Below, in pieces: positions 1-8,580 of a stretch of DNA of 24,586 bases. The notes under the pieces were generated by a model. It ran no database searches and was not told where the DNA came from. It worked only from the letters and a program-made list of their open reading frames with translations. The DNA comes from Akkermansiaceae bacterium UBA5020 (GTDB taxonomy: Bacteria > Verrucomicrobiota > Verrucomicrobiia > Verrucomicrobiales > DEV007). How positions within the stretch are numbered: position 1 is the first letter of the stretch; the number at the start of each line of letters is the position of its first letter. A program made the translations under genes and the position numbers. Location of the stretch: NCBI GenBank assembly GCA_002396885.1, contig DGXY01000129.1:1-24586 (forward strand), in the 5' to 3' direction.

Positions 1-46
1 AATGAGCGGGAGCTTGCCCCTCCAGGCTTCGTCTATTCAAGATGTC

Positions 47-1354
47 CTACCCCACGATCGCGCTCACATCGAGCAGCCAGACCTGCCTTCCGTTCCCCCC
101 ATGCGGCGAATCGATCGTGACGAGTCTGCCGTCGTTACTCGAGCGGGGATGCGTGTCGCACCGCCACTCGCCGGTGTATTCCTTCGGGGAATGGAAATGC
201 CCGAGATCGTGCCGCTTCTTCGTCGGTTCGTGGTAAAGATAGGGTGTCTGCTGACGACGCACGCCGGTCGGATAAGTGTCGTTGAGGATCCACTCTCTCC
301 CGTTGCCGACGGTGAGGTAGGTGTTGTGACCATTCACCGGCATGTCCCCTTCCCCGACGATGGTGAACTTCGCGGTCTTGTCCTCGAGCAGGTAGAAGGC
401 GTCTTTTTGTCCCTCGGGCCGGGTCCAGGCGGTGATGTGGGACGCGTCGCGCCAGACGAAATGCGAGGTGTAGCCCGAGGGGTCGATGATGTAGGGATCG
501 CTGCCGTCGAGATTCATCGTGAACATGCGCGTGACGAAGCCGTTGTTGACCGCGAACTCCGGATCATCGGGACCCTTTGCGCGCCATCGGTGCAGGAAGG
601 TGAAGCGCTTCGAGTCGGGAGCGACGAGGAGGTGATTGAACCAATTCCACTGCTCCGCGAGCGAACCGTCCTTGAAAGGAATCGCGGCAGCTTCGGCGTA
701 ACTGAAGATGAGTTTCTCCTCACCCGTCGTGAGATCGACCCGCCAGATTCCGGTTTTCTCCGGGGCCTTCATCGTGCGGTAAGCGTCGACCACGCCCTGA
801 TAGCCATAACCGGGACGGAGGGCCTGGAGCCGCGCAAAATCGGTCGTGACGCCCCATTTGCCATCGGGACTCAGGGCGTAGACGGCGCGAGGCAAGGTTC
901 TCACCTCACCCGTTTCGACGTTCTTGATGCGAGCGACGTAGTGGTCGCCCTCACGATCGTTCCAGAGCACTTCGTTTTTTGAACCCGGCACCCACTGGAG
1001 CATGCAGCCCTGTTGCCAGCCCCACGCATCACTCTTGCCCAGTTCGGTCCAGCGGTCACCGTCCTCGAGATCGATCATCCCGACCCGGATCCGGTCCGCC
1101 GACGTCGGCGTGCGATGCTCGAAGGAGACCTGATTGCTGAGGACAAAGCGGTTCGTAGGATCGAACTGGAGCTTGTCGTAATAGCCGAACCAATGGAAAG
1201 CCGGCCCTTTCGTGATCGCCCGCGCCGGGACAAGGGCCTCGCTGTATTTCGAGAGATCTTCCGCGGCCGGATCCTGCGCGCGGAGACCGGTGGCGAGGGC
1301 GGCGGATCCACCGAGGGAAAGAGTGGAAAGGAAGTGACGTCGTTTCAGGTTCAT
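47..1354 (-). CDS. Tat-exported propeller-like protein of unknown function
   Basis: This encodes about 435 residues. The N-terminus (MNLKRRHFLSTLSLGG) has a twin-arginine motif (RRHFL) followed by a hydrophobic stretch and an Ala-rich cleavage region, so export in folded form by the Tat system is expected. The mature part has repeated short blocks of the kind D-L-x-T-G-E and S-P-D-G-K, as in TolB/oligogalacturonate-lyase-like beta-propellers. It also has motifs rich in aromatic residues (HWFGYYDK, WGWQQGCMLQW, RPGYGYQG). No catalytic residue can be assigned, and the fold call is inference. An in-frame ATG at 1366 is possible, but it would put four residues in front of the Tat leader, so I prefer the ATG at 1354. 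The gene appears to be alone on its strand, and its upstream region carries a half-copy of the ACTGCGGC element found near a PSD1 gene. Confidence 0.72.
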   Translation of the reverse strand: MNLKRRHFLSTLSLGGSAALATGLRAQDPAAEDLSKYSEALVPARAITKGPAFHWFGYYDKLQFDPTNRFVLSNQVSFEHRTPTSADRIRVGMIDLEDGDRWTELGKSDAWGWQQGCMLQWVPGSKNEVLWNDREGDHYVARIKNVETGEVRTLPRAVYALSPDGKWGVTTDFARLQALRPGYGYQGVVDAYRTMKAPEKTGIWRVDLTTGEEKLIFSYAEAAAIPFKDGSLAEQWNWFNHLLVAPDSKRFTFLHRWRAKGPDDPEFAVNNGFVTRMFTMNLDGSDPYIIDPSGYTSHFVWRDASHITAWTRPEGQKDAFYLLEDKTAKFTIVGEGDMPVNGHNTYLTVGNGREWILNDTYPTGVRRQQTPYLYHEPTKKRHDLGHFHSPKEYTGEWRCDTHPRSSNDGRLVTIDSPHGGNGRQVWLLDVSAIVG

Positions 1355-1503
1355 GGGGCAATGCATTGTCGAAATTCACCCCGGGAGTTCAATTGAAAAT
1401 CTTGCGTGATCAAGGTGAAACTGCGGCTCCAGCCTCCTCAGGCTAACGTCAGCCAAGCCAAGGATTGACGAGCCCGCCCACTTGCATCGAGATTCGGCCA
1501 CCC
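1355..1503. promoter_or_regulatory. Divergent intergenic region with half-dyad ACTGCGGC
   Basis: About 149 bp separate the minus-strand propeller gene from the plus-strand phosphatase, so both promoters should lie here. ACTGCGGC occurs at 1420-1427, about 70 bp from the propeller start. It matches the first eight bases of the dyad in front of the PSD1 gene at 13525, in the same orientation relative to the gene. A small hairpin AGCCT-cctc-AGGCT lies at 1431-1444. No convincing -35/-10 pair was seen. Confidence 0.3.
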
Positions 1504-1998
1504 ATGCCGAATCCCATTCGCCCCTGGTATTGGCCCGAAAAGGGCCAACCTGAACGCACCGAACCTTTCACCTGGATCGTCGAAAACACGATCGCCGCCT
1601 CGTGGTGGCCTGATCCCTATGTCTTCGACCTCTATCGCGAGAAGAAAATCCGTGCCGTCTTCAATTGCTGTGAGTTCGACAACCGCCACGATGTGCCGAA
1701 GCTTTTCGCCTACTACCACATCCACGAGCCCGACTATGGGGTCCCGACCGAAGCCCAGATCGAGCAGTTCCTCGAGATCATGGACCACCATCATGAGGCT
1801 CGCGAGGCGGTCGTGATCCACTGTGTCGCGGGCTGCGGCCGCACCGGCCAATTCATCGCCGCGTGGTGCGCGAGGGCGGGCTTCATCCCGAAGGGCACCG
1901 ACCCCGTTGACTGGATCCGGGCGCGGCGGAAGTGCTGCCTCGAAACGAAGGAGCAAGTCCAGTGCGTCCGCCGGCTCGCTCAGAAATTCCAAACGTGA
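1504..1998 (+). CDS. Cysteine-dependent protein phosphatase (PTP/dual-specificity type)
   Basis: This encodes about 164 residues and is a small single-domain protein with no signal peptide, so it is probably cytoplasmic. The P-loop signature HCX5RT is clear as HCVAGCGRTGQ. Cys107 is the expected nucleophile and Arg113 the phosphate-binding residue. Asp77 in HEPDYGVP is the likely general acid. The family removes phosphate from phosphotyrosine, phosphoserine/threonine or other small phosphomonoesters; the substrate here is unknown. A TTG at 1465 would add 13 residues, but its AAGGA is directly against the start codon, so I chose the ATG at 1504, although no strong ribosome-binding site precedes it. 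The gene ends 10 bp from the convergent end of the DUF1592 gene, with no visible terminator between them. Confidence 0.8.
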   Translation: MPNPIRPWYWPEKGQPERTEPFTWIVENTIAASWWPDPYVFDLYREKKIRAVFNCCEFDNRHDVPKLFAYYHIHEPDYGVPTEAQIEQFLEIMDHHHEAREAVVIHCVAGCGRTGQFIAAWCARAGFIPKGTDPVDWIRARRKCCLETKEQVQCVRRLAQKFQT

Positions 1999-2008
1999 GC
2001 GGTCGCCG

Positions 2009-4594
2009 TCAACGCTCCACCGTCCGGTACAAAAAAGCGTCGGAGGTCACGAGCGAAGTGATCAGCGCCTTCATGCTGCCGCCGCTGTCGCGATAGGCGC
2101 GGTGGGCGGCCTGGAGGACGGGCCCGTCATGGAGGCCTTCGTTGTGGCCCATCCAAAAGCGGAAGGCGTGACGGACGAAGACCTGCTCGACGCGCTCGCT
2201 CTCGGCGAGCTTTTCGATCATCTCGATGGCATCCTTGACCGGCCCATCGAGCTCGGGGTCACCCGACCCGATGATCTCGCCGCTGCCATCGACGGGCTGG
2301 TCCAGTTCGGTCGTGCGATAGAGCCCGGCGTGATTGTAGATCTCGAAGGGCAGACCGAGCGGATCCATCTTCTCGTGGCAGGTCCAGCAATACTTCTCGC
2401 GCGTCACCCGCATCCGTTCTCGCAGCGTGTTCTGCGGTTCGGCGGGAAGTTGGGCATCGACTGTGATGGGCACGTCGGGAATGCCGCCGCCGAGGAGCCG
2501 CTCGCGGATCCAGATGCCGCGGTGGATGGCGTGGTTGTCCATCGCGTCGGAATGCGAGACGAGCCAACTCGGGTGGGTGAGCAGGCCGAAGCGCTCTCCC
2601 GCAGGGACGGTCGCGAGGACGCGCTCCGGCTTCATCGATCCGGCACCGAAGGAAGGACGGCTGACGCGGGCGAACTCGGGCGATCCTGACAAGTCCGCCA
2701 AAGCCACCTCGACGCCGACGTCATCCCGCCGCCGCCGGCGCTCCTGCTCGATCTTCTTCTTTTCGGCCTCGAAGGCCTTCTTTTTCCAGTCCAGCGCTTT
2801 CCCGGTGGCGCGATCGGCGGGATTCTCCTTCACCTTGGCCTCGAGCGCGGCGACCTCTTCCTGCATCGCCGCCAGCGCGGCGTCTTCTTTTTCTTTCGCC
2901 GCCGCATCGGCCAGGGCTTTCGTGGCGAGGGCGGCCTTCTTTTCCTCCGCGGTGTGTTTGCGGCCGAAATAGACCTTGTCGGTCTCGGTCGCGACGACCT
3001 GCCGGGTGGTGAGGAGTTCCCTGAGCACGTCGCGGTCCTTTTCGAGAATGATTTCGATGAGTCGGTCGGTGCTCGCGGCCGCATCGAACATCGCGAGGTA
3101 GTGCGCGTCGCCCCGGATCGGCACGCCCGTCTCGGCGAGGGCGCGGTTGTCCTTGCAGATGTAGCCCCCGAGATCGTGATCGAAGTAGTCCCGGAAAAAC
3201 TGGAGGACGCGCGGCTTGCGGATGGCGTCGTCGGCGAGGAGGCGGCGCACTTCGCGCTCGACGTCTTCGCGTGTGCGCATGCGCCCCTCGACGATGGCGG
3301 CACGCAGCCCGGGATCGGGCTTCAGGTAACGCAGGGCGTGGTTGACGGCGAGTCCGAGCTCCCAATCCTGCAGCATCACGCGCCCATGCGCGTCAGGCTC
3401 CCCCGTTTCGGCCAGTTCGGGACGGAAGAGGGCATCGCGATCGAGAAAGATGGCCGAGAGCCCCATGAAGACGCCGTCTTTCCGGCCGACCTTCGTGATG
3501 GAGTCTTTGACGAGGGTCAGGTAGTCGTCCGACTCCGCCGCCGTCGGGGGACGGAAGGCGAGAGCCTCGAAGAGGTAGGCCACCGACGTGCGCAATGCCT
3601 CGTCAGTGAGGACGGCATCCTCCCGCATCAAATCGAGCAGCGGAGTCGCGGGTCTGAGGAATTTCGGGCTGTAAACGATGGCCGTGGGCAGGCCGCGCAG
3701 ATCGCCCTTGGGTTTGACCTTGTCGTAGGTTTTCGGATCATCGGTGATCTGCTCGGGCACGCCGACGAGACTGAGCGGCCCGTAGGCCATGTATTGGAGA
3801 ATGTCTTCGGCTTTGCCCAGGATCTGGGTCGCCTCGGCGCTGTTCACGGAATAGAAATCAGGGTAGTTCTCGAATCCATGCTTCCGGGCCGAGGAAAGGA
3901 CCACGGGCACGCTTTTCACCGCGGTGGCATAAGCGACGGTGCCTCCCTCCCAGCGGAGGATGTTGTCGGTGCCGAAGTAGAGTTTCAACTCGCCGCCGTG
4001 GTTGGTGGGAACGGTATCGCCGTGGGCCCGTAGTCCCGGCCGGGCGGGATCGTAGGGCGGCTCGGTGTTGATCAGTTCGTTCAGCCGCGTGATGTGCTCC
4101 TGCGGCGTGAGGCGCCAGAGGCGCGCCGGCGACGAGGTCGGCTTCAGCACGATGCCCTCGGGCAGCTCGCCGAAGAGGAGATCGTGATCGACGAAGTTCG
4201 CCTTTTTGGGATCAAGATGGGCGTGGAAGCCGCCCTTGTCGGCGAGGGCGCGCTGCAACTCGCCGACGATCCAATCGGCGAAGCGAAGCCGCGCGACCAC
4301 CCCGGGCTGCGGCTTTTTCTCGGGAGGCATCTCCCGCAGGGCGACCTGGGCCCAGACCGACTTCCAGACGGCCGCGTTGGTCTCATCGACCGGCCCGAGA
4401 TCGAGCAGATTGAGGTCGCCCTCGGTGGTGAGGTCGTCGTGACATTCGAGGCAATGCTTTTCGAGAAATCCCTTTGCGAGTCCGTCGAAATCTCCCTCGA
4501 CCCTTTGTCCCGGAGTGAAGGTTTCCTCCGCGCGCAACGGGCTTCCCGCCGGGAACAGAGCCGCCATGATGGCGACGAAAGGGACGAGCCTCAT
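2009..4594 (-). CDS. Planctomycete-type haem-motif protein, DUF1587/DUF1592/DUF1588/DUF1585
   Basis: This encodes 861 residues with a Sec-type signal (MRLVPFVAIMAALFPAGSPLRA). A first CXXCH haem-c motif (CLECH) lies at 48-52 in a small cytochrome-like domain. DUF1587-like sequence (PSD3) follows around 160-175, then DUF1595/DUF1592-like sequence (PSD, PSD5) at about 320-530. DUF1588 (PSD4) spans about 660-760 and includes GLLTHPSWLVSHSD and a second CXXCH (CWTCH) at 736-740. DUF1585 (PSD2) closes the protein at about 785-858. The function of these families is not established; a periplasmic electron-transfer or binding role is inferred from the haem motifs. A highly charged Lys/Glu/Ala stretch at about 548-625, probably a coiled coil, interrupts the region between PSD5 and PSD4. 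The ATG overlaps the stop of the DUF1552 gene (ATGA, 4591-4594), which indicates translational coupling. Confidence 0.85.
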   Translation of the reverse strand: MRLVPFVAIMAALFPAGSPLRAEETFTPGQRVEGDFDGLAKGFLEKHCLECHDDLTTEGDLNLLDLGPVDETNAAVWKSVWAQVALREMPPEKKPQPGVVARLRFADWIVGELQRALADKGGFHAHLDPKKANFVDHDLLFGELPEGIVLKPTSSPARLWRLTPQEHITRLNELINTEPPYDPARPGLRAHGDTVPTNHGGELKLYFGTDNILRWEGGTVAYATAVKSVPVVLSSARKHGFENYPDFYSVNSAEATQILGKAEDILQYMAYGPLSLVGVPEQITDDPKTYDKVKPKGDLRGLPTAIVYSPKFLRPATPLLDLMREDAVLTDEALRTSVAYLFEALAFRPPTAAESDDYLTLVKDSITKVGRKDGVFMGLSAIFLDRDALFRPELAETGEPDAHGRVMLQDWELGLAVNHALRYLKPDPGLRAAIVEGRMRTREDVEREVRRLLADDAIRKPRVLQFFRDYFDHDLGGYICKDNRALAETGVPIRGDAHYLAMFDAAASTDRLIEIILEKDRDVLRELLTTRQVVATETDKVYFGRKHTAEEKKAALATKALADAAAKEKEDAALAAMQEEVAALEAKVKENPADRATGKALDWKKKAFEAEKKKIEQERRRRRDDVGVEVALADLSGSPEFARVSRPSFGAGSMKPERVLATVPAGERFGLLTHPSWLVSHSDAMDNHAIHRGIWIRERLLGGGIPDVPITVDAQLPAEPQNTLRERMRVTREKYCWTCHEKMDPLGLPFEIYNHAGLYRTTELDQPVDGSGEIIGSGDPELDGPVKDAIEMIEKLAESERVEQVFVRHAFRFWMGHNEGLHDGPVLQAAHRAYRDSGGSMKALITSLVTSDAFLYRTVER

Positions 4595-5925
4595 GCGAGG
4601 ATTTCGTTGAGTGGACCCGTCGAAGAGTCGAACTTCGCCGCCAGCTTCTCGCTCATGTTGAAACGATCGACCGTCACCCCGGCGCTACGCAGCAGCGTCG
4701 CGTAAAGCGCGTTGATGGGGCGCTTGCCGTCGAACTGGGTGAAGCGCCCGGTCTTGAAGACACCGCCGCAGTTGCCCAGCAGCATGACGGGCCAGGTCGC
4801 CCCGCTGGTGTGCTGCTGGTCGGCGTTGTTGCTGGTGTAAACGATCAGGGTGTGATCCATCATCGTGCCGCTGCCCTCGGGCACGCTCTCGAGTTGCTCC
4901 ATCAGCTTCACGAGCATGCGGCTGTTGTACTGGCGGATCTTGATCCAGATCGGATTGTCCGGCTGCGGCATGTGGCCGAGATTGTGTCCCTGCTCCTGAA
5001 TGCCGAGCCCTTTCCAAGCACCGAAAATCTCGCCGCGTCCCGAGCCGATCGTGAGCACGCTGGTGATGCCCGACTTCAGCGCAGAAATGCCGAGATCGAG
5101 AAGGGCGTCATGCCAATCCGTCTCGAACTCCGGCGCGGTGTAACGAGCATCCACAACGGGAGCGAATTGCCGCAAGTGATCCGAAACGCCCGCGAGGCGC
5201 TCCCGCAGGCCGTTGATTTGGTGAAAGCCCGCCACGTATTGCCCGTAGCGCTGCCTGTCGGTGGTGGGGAGCGAGGTGCCCTTCGCCGCCGCGAGCGCCT
5301 CCATCCGGTCGAACAAGCCCGAGCGCGCCTCATGCTGCCGGCGGATCTCCCCTTCGGAAATGCCGCCGTAGAGCATCTCGTAGAGGTGGTTCGGATTGGA
5401 ATGCATGAAGATGGGCTGGCCCGCCCCGCTCGCCGAGAGATTCGCGACGGTCGGCTTGGCGTTCATGTTTTCCATCGAGTCCATCCCGATGCAGAGATGG
5501 GGCAGCAGCGTCTCGGGCAGCACGCGGCTCAGTTCGTAATCGATCGTCGCGCCACCGGGCGGCACGCCATCGCCGCCCCGATAGCCGCCGAGGGCTCCGA
5601 AGAAGGCGCTGTGCGAGGGACTCGTGTGGAGACCGTGCAGGCCGTTGAGGATGTGCAGCCTCTCCTTGTAGGGCTCCAGCGCCGCGATCGGCTCGGGCAG
5701 TTTCACACCGGCGAGCGACCCGCTGTTTTTCATCCCCGCGGGAATGCAGGTCGACGGATCGAAGCCTTGGTTTTGCAGGAAGAAAATGATACGCTTCGGT
5801 CCCCCGGCCGAGGCGCGCGAGGAGGCGGCGGCGTGGGCGAATCCGGAAAAGGCGGCGGGACCGAGGGCGGCTCCGGCCCCCGCGGCCAGGCGCCGGAGGG
5901 CGCTTCTGCGATCGATCGTGTTCAT
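4591..5925 (-). CDS. DUF1552 family exported protein
   Basis: This encodes about 444 residues. The leader MNTIDRRSALRRLAAGAG has a twin-arginine pair and a long Ala/Gly hydrophobic segment, consistent with Tat export. The body matches DUF1552: GPKRIIFFLQNQGFDPST near 42-59, LHILNGLHGLHTSPSHSAFFG near 90-110, then a His-rich segment (GHNLGHMPQ) and a late MMDHTLIVYTSNNADQQHT block. The family is found in Planctomycetota, Verrucomicrobiota and relatives, usually beside DUF1592 genes as here. It resembles the alkaline-phosphatase superfamily, but its reaction is unknown. An ATG at 5946 would add seven residues ahead of the leader; I prefer 5925. It is the first gene of a two-gene operon with the DUF1592 gene. 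Confidence 0.78.
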   Translation of the reverse strand: MNTIDRRSALRRLAAGAGAALGPAAFSGFAHAAASSRASAGGPKRIIFFLQNQGFDPSTCIPAGMKNSGSLAGVKLPEPIAALEPYKERLHILNGLHGLHTSPSHSAFFGALGGYRGGDGVPPGGATIDYELSRVLPETLLPHLCIGMDSMENMNAKPTVANLSASGAGQPIFMHSNPNHLYEMLYGGISEGEIRRQHEARSGLFDRMEALAAAKGTSLPTTDRQRYGQYVAGFHQINGLRERLAGVSDHLRQFAPVVDARYTAPEFETDWHDALLDLGISALKSGITSVLTIGSGRGEIFGAWKGLGIQEQGHNLGHMPQPDNPIWIKIRQYNSRMLVKLMEQLESVPEGSGTMMDHTLIVYTSNNADQQHTSGATWPVMLLGNCGGVFKTGRFTQFDGKRPINALYATLLRSAGVTVDRFNMSEKLAAKFDSSTGPLNEILA

Positions 5926-6059
5926 CAGGTGGGACCGGGCATGCAACCCCGCAAGATGCCGCTTCGTTCCGGAAAACGCGCTACCGCGATCGAGCCATTC
6001 CCCTCGGAAATCCGGCTTTTTTCTTGGCCCGCCGCCAGCGCCCCCCTAGTCTCGCGGAG
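5926..6059. promoter_or_regulatory. Divergent promoter region, DUF1552 operon / sulfatase
   Basis: About 134 bp separate the DUF1552 start on the minus strand from the sulfatase start on the plus strand, so promoters for both transcripts should be here. The region is mostly GC-rich, with one T-rich run (around 6017-6024). I see no consensus hexamers and no copy of the dyad present near the PSD1 genes. Confidence 0.4.
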
Positions 6060-7442
6060 ATGAAACCCCGCGCCTTCACCACGGCCTTCGCTCTTCTCGG
6101 ATCGGCCCTCCTCTCCGCCTCCGCCCAGCGGGTCGATGCCGCCACGCCCCCGAACATCGTCTTCATCCTCGTCGACGACATGGGCTACGGCGACCTCGGC
6201 TGCACCGGGTCCACCGACATCCGCACGCCGCACATCGACCGCATCGCCGCCGAGGGCGTGCAACTCACGGACTTCTACGCGAACGCCCCTGTCTGCACTC
6301 CGACGCGGGCGGGCTTCATGTCAGGCCGCTGGCAGCAGCGGCTCGGCATCGAGTTCGCCTTCGGCTATCAGGTCGAGCAGAAAGTCCTCGTCGATGGCCA
6401 ATGGATGCCCGAGCCGGGCTTCCACGCCCTCGGCCTGCCGCTCAAGGCCAAGACGGTCGCGAACTACCTGAAGGATCTCGGTTACACCAATGGCGCCTTC
6501 GGCAAATGGCACCTCGGCTACAAGGATGTCTACAATCCCCTGAACCGCGGTTTTGACGAATACTTCGGAGAACTCCTCGGGCACGCCGACTACTACCGGC
6601 ACACCTATTTCGACGGCACCTACGCGCTGCGCGACGGCCTCGAGCCGGTTAAGAGGGAGGGCCGCTACTTCACCGACCTCGTCAATGAGCGAGCCGCGCA
6701 ATTCGTTGCGAAGTCGGCGGGCAAGCCCTTTTTCCTCTATGTGCCTCATCTCGCGGTCCACGCGCCCTTCCAGGCTCCAGACGCGCCAGAGACGCCCGTG
6801 GTAACGAAGGAGTCCATGCTCACGGGCAGCCGAGAAATCTACCGAGCCATGCTCGAACGGATCGACGACGGCGTCGGCATGATCTACGCCGAGTTGGAAA
6901 AAGCTGGGCTTGTCGAAAACACCCTCGTCGTCCTTTCCAGCGACAACGGCGGGGAACGCTGGGCCGACAACCGGCCGTTTTTCCATCACAAAGCGACCCT
7001 CTGGGAAGGCGGCATCCGCGTGCCCTGTCTCATGAGCTGGCCCTCCGTCCTGCCCAAGCGCAAAAAGTCCGCCCAGGCCGGCATCACGATGGATCTCACC
7101 GCCACCTTTCTGAAAGCGGCTGGTGGCAACCTGCCGGAAGATCGTCCCTTCGATGGCATCGACCTCATCCCCCACCTCAACGGCGAAAAACCGATCGTCC
7201 AACGCACCTTCTACTGGCGGCTCGATCGCACCAACCGGAAGATGAAGGCGATCCGCCACGGGAAATACAAATACCTCGACGACGGCGGCACGATGGACCT
7301 GCTCATCGATCTCGAGGCCGATCCCGGCGAACGAGTCAACCTCCACTACCTTCATCCAGACATCAGCGCCGACCTCAAGGCGAAACTCAAAGCCTGGGAA
7401 GCCGAGATGGATGCGAGCGACTACGACATGCAGGTGCGGTGA
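6060..7442 (+). CDS. Secreted type I sulfatase
   Basis: This encodes about 460 residues with a Sec-type signal (MKPRAFTTAFALLGSALLSASA). The sulfatase fold is clear: metal-binding Asp39-Asp40 in FILVDDMGYGDLG, the CXPXR signature CTPTR with Cys79 as the residue converted to formylglycine, GKWHLG at 148-153, and the second metal site SSDNGGE around 293-299. These enzymes hydrolyse sulfate esters, often of sulfated polysaccharides; the substrate cannot be read from the sequence. A formylglycine-generating enzyme would be needed and is not in this window. A TTG at 6024 would extend the protein by 12 residues. The ATG at 6060 is preferred because it starts directly with a normal signal peptide. 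The ADP-ribosylglycohydrolase-like gene follows after 80 bp. Confidence 0.92.
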   Translation: MKPRAFTTAFALLGSALLSASAQRVDAATPPNIVFILVDDMGYGDLGCTGSTDIRTPHIDRIAAEGVQLTDFYANAPVCTPTRAGFMSGRWQQRLGIEFAFGYQVEQKVLVDGQWMPEPGFHALGLPLKAKTVANYLKDLGYTNGAFGKWHLGYKDVYNPLNRGFDEYFGELLGHADYYRHTYFDGTYALRDGLEPVKREGRYFTDLVNERAAQFVAKSAGKPFFLYVPHLAVHAPFQAPDAPETPVVTKESMLTGSREIYRAMLERIDDGVGMIYAELEKAGLVENTLVVLSSDNGGERWADNRPFFHHKATLWEGGIRVPCLMSWPSVLPKRKKSAQAGITMDLTATFLKAAGGNLPEDRPFDGIDLIPHLNGEKPIVQRTFYWRLDRTNRKMKAIRHGKYKYLDDGGTMDLLIDLEADPGERVNLHYLHPDISADLKAKLKAWEAEMDASDYDMQVR

Positions 7443-7464
7443 CGAACCCATCACCTCGTCCAAG

Positions 7465-7502
7465 GGAGGCGGCATCAGGGGGCCGACCGTCCGGGCGCCT
7501 CC
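7465..7502 (+). other. Inverted repeat between sulfatase and ADP-ribosylglycohydrolase-like gene
   Basis: GGAGGCG at 7465-7471 pairs with CGCCTCC at 7496-7502 across a 24-base GC-rich loop. No T-tract follows, so it is not a standard terminator. It may limit read-through or protect the upstream message, or be chance in GC-rich DNA. Confidence 0.3.
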
Positions 7503-7522
7503 GTCGTAAACTCCGGGAGCCC

Positions 7523-8563
7523 ATGACCGATCCCTCCGACTTCTCCTCCCGCGCCCGAGGTGCCCTCTTCGGACTCGCCATCGGCGACGCCCTCGCGATG
7601 CCCGTGCACTGGTACTACGACCGGGCCGCGCTTCGTGCCGACTATGGGCTCGTCGATCGCTACCTCGCCCCGAAGAATCCGCATCCCGGCAGCATCCTCT
7701 GGCGCTCGTCCTATCAGGCACCGAACGCCCGGGGCGAAATCCTCCATGACCAGGCCGTCTTCTGGGGGCAGCGCGGGATCCACTACCACCAGTTCCTCGA
7801 GGCTGGGGAAAACACCCTGACATTACAGCTAGCCTCCCTGCTGCAGGACTCCCTCCTCGAAAAGGGCGGCTACGATTTCGATGACTACACCCGCCGTTAT
7901 CTCGATTTTTTCACCACGCCCGGACGTCACCGCGACACCTACATCGAGGAATGTCACCGCGGATTTTTCCTCAACTACGCCCAGGGCAAAAAACCCAACC
8001 GTTGCGCGGTCGAGGGGAAGCACATCGGCGGACTTCCGGGGATCGTTCCTCTCGCGGTCTTTTACCGCAACGATCCACCGTCCGCGCTCCGCTTTGCGCA
8101 GCAGCACCTCTCCCTGACGCATGCGGGATCCGCCACTGCCGAAGCGGCTCGACTGGTCGTCGATCTGATTCTCGAAGTGCTCGGTGGCGCGGACCTCCTC
8201 TCCGTGATCCGCGACCGGCACGCCCGCCAGACGAGCCCCTACCTCGGCTTTCCTCTCGAACGATGGCTCAAGGAGCCCGCCGAGCACATCATCGGTCCCC
8301 ATCTGAGCCCCGCCTGCTACCTCGCCGACAGCGTTCCAGCAACGATCTACCTCGCCGCCAAATATCACGACTCGCCACACGAGGGACTCATCGCCAACAC
8401 CATGCTCGGCGGAGACAATGTCCACCGGGGCGCCGTGCTCGGAGCCCTGCTCGGTGCGGCGAACGGGGAAGAAGCCTGGCCACTAAAATGGCGCGAGGGA
8501 TTGCTCCGCCAGCCTTCGCTGCTTCCGCAAATGAGTCAGGACCTCCGAGACGCGACCTCCTGA
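7523..8563 (+). CDS. ADP-ribosylglycohydrolase-like protein with altered metal motifs
   Basis: This encodes about 346 residues with no signal peptide. The N-terminal RARGALFGLAIGDALAMPVHW (about 10-30) and the C-terminal MLGGDNVHRGAVLGALLGA (about 294-312) place it in the ADP-ribosylglycohydrolase/DraG family, which removes ADP-ribose from proteins or related substrates using two metal ions. The usual metal motifs are changed: the expected TDDT-like site reads GENT at 95-98, and the usual GGDTDT reads GGDNVH at 296-301. Catalysis may therefore be altered or lost, or this is a distinct subfamily. A GTG at 7439 overlaps the sulfatase stop and would add 28 low-complexity residues. The ATG at 7523 has GGGAG just upstream and is better. 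It is probably co-transcribed with the sulfatase. Confidence 0.8.
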   Translation: MTDPSDFSSRARGALFGLAIGDALAMPVHWYYDRAALRADYGLVDRYLAPKNPHPGSILWRSSYQAPNARGEILHDQAVFWGQRGIHYHQFLEAGENTLTLQLASLLQDSLLEKGGYDFDDYTRRYLDFFTTPGRHRDTYIEECHRGFFLNYAQGKKPNRCAVEGKHIGGLPGIVPLAVFYRNDPPSALRFAQQHLSLTHAGSATAEAARLVVDLILEVLGGADLLSVIRDRHARQTSPYLGFPLERWLKEPAEHIIGPHLSPACYLADSVPATIYLAAKYHDSPHEGLIANTMLGGDNVHRGAVLGALLGAANGEEAWPLKWREGLLRQPSLLPQMSQDLRDATS

Positions 8564-8580
8564 CACCGGATCATCACCTC

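Noticed and set aside
2..982. Plus-strand frame of 326 codons opposite the Tat-exported propeller gene
   Set aside because: The opposite strand has a Tat leader and coherent propeller-like sequence. This frame is low-complexity and starts at the window edge.
1465..1503. TTG start for the phosphatase
   Set aside because: The purine-rich AAGGA directly touches the TTG, leaving no spacing, and the added residues lie outside the phosphatase fold.
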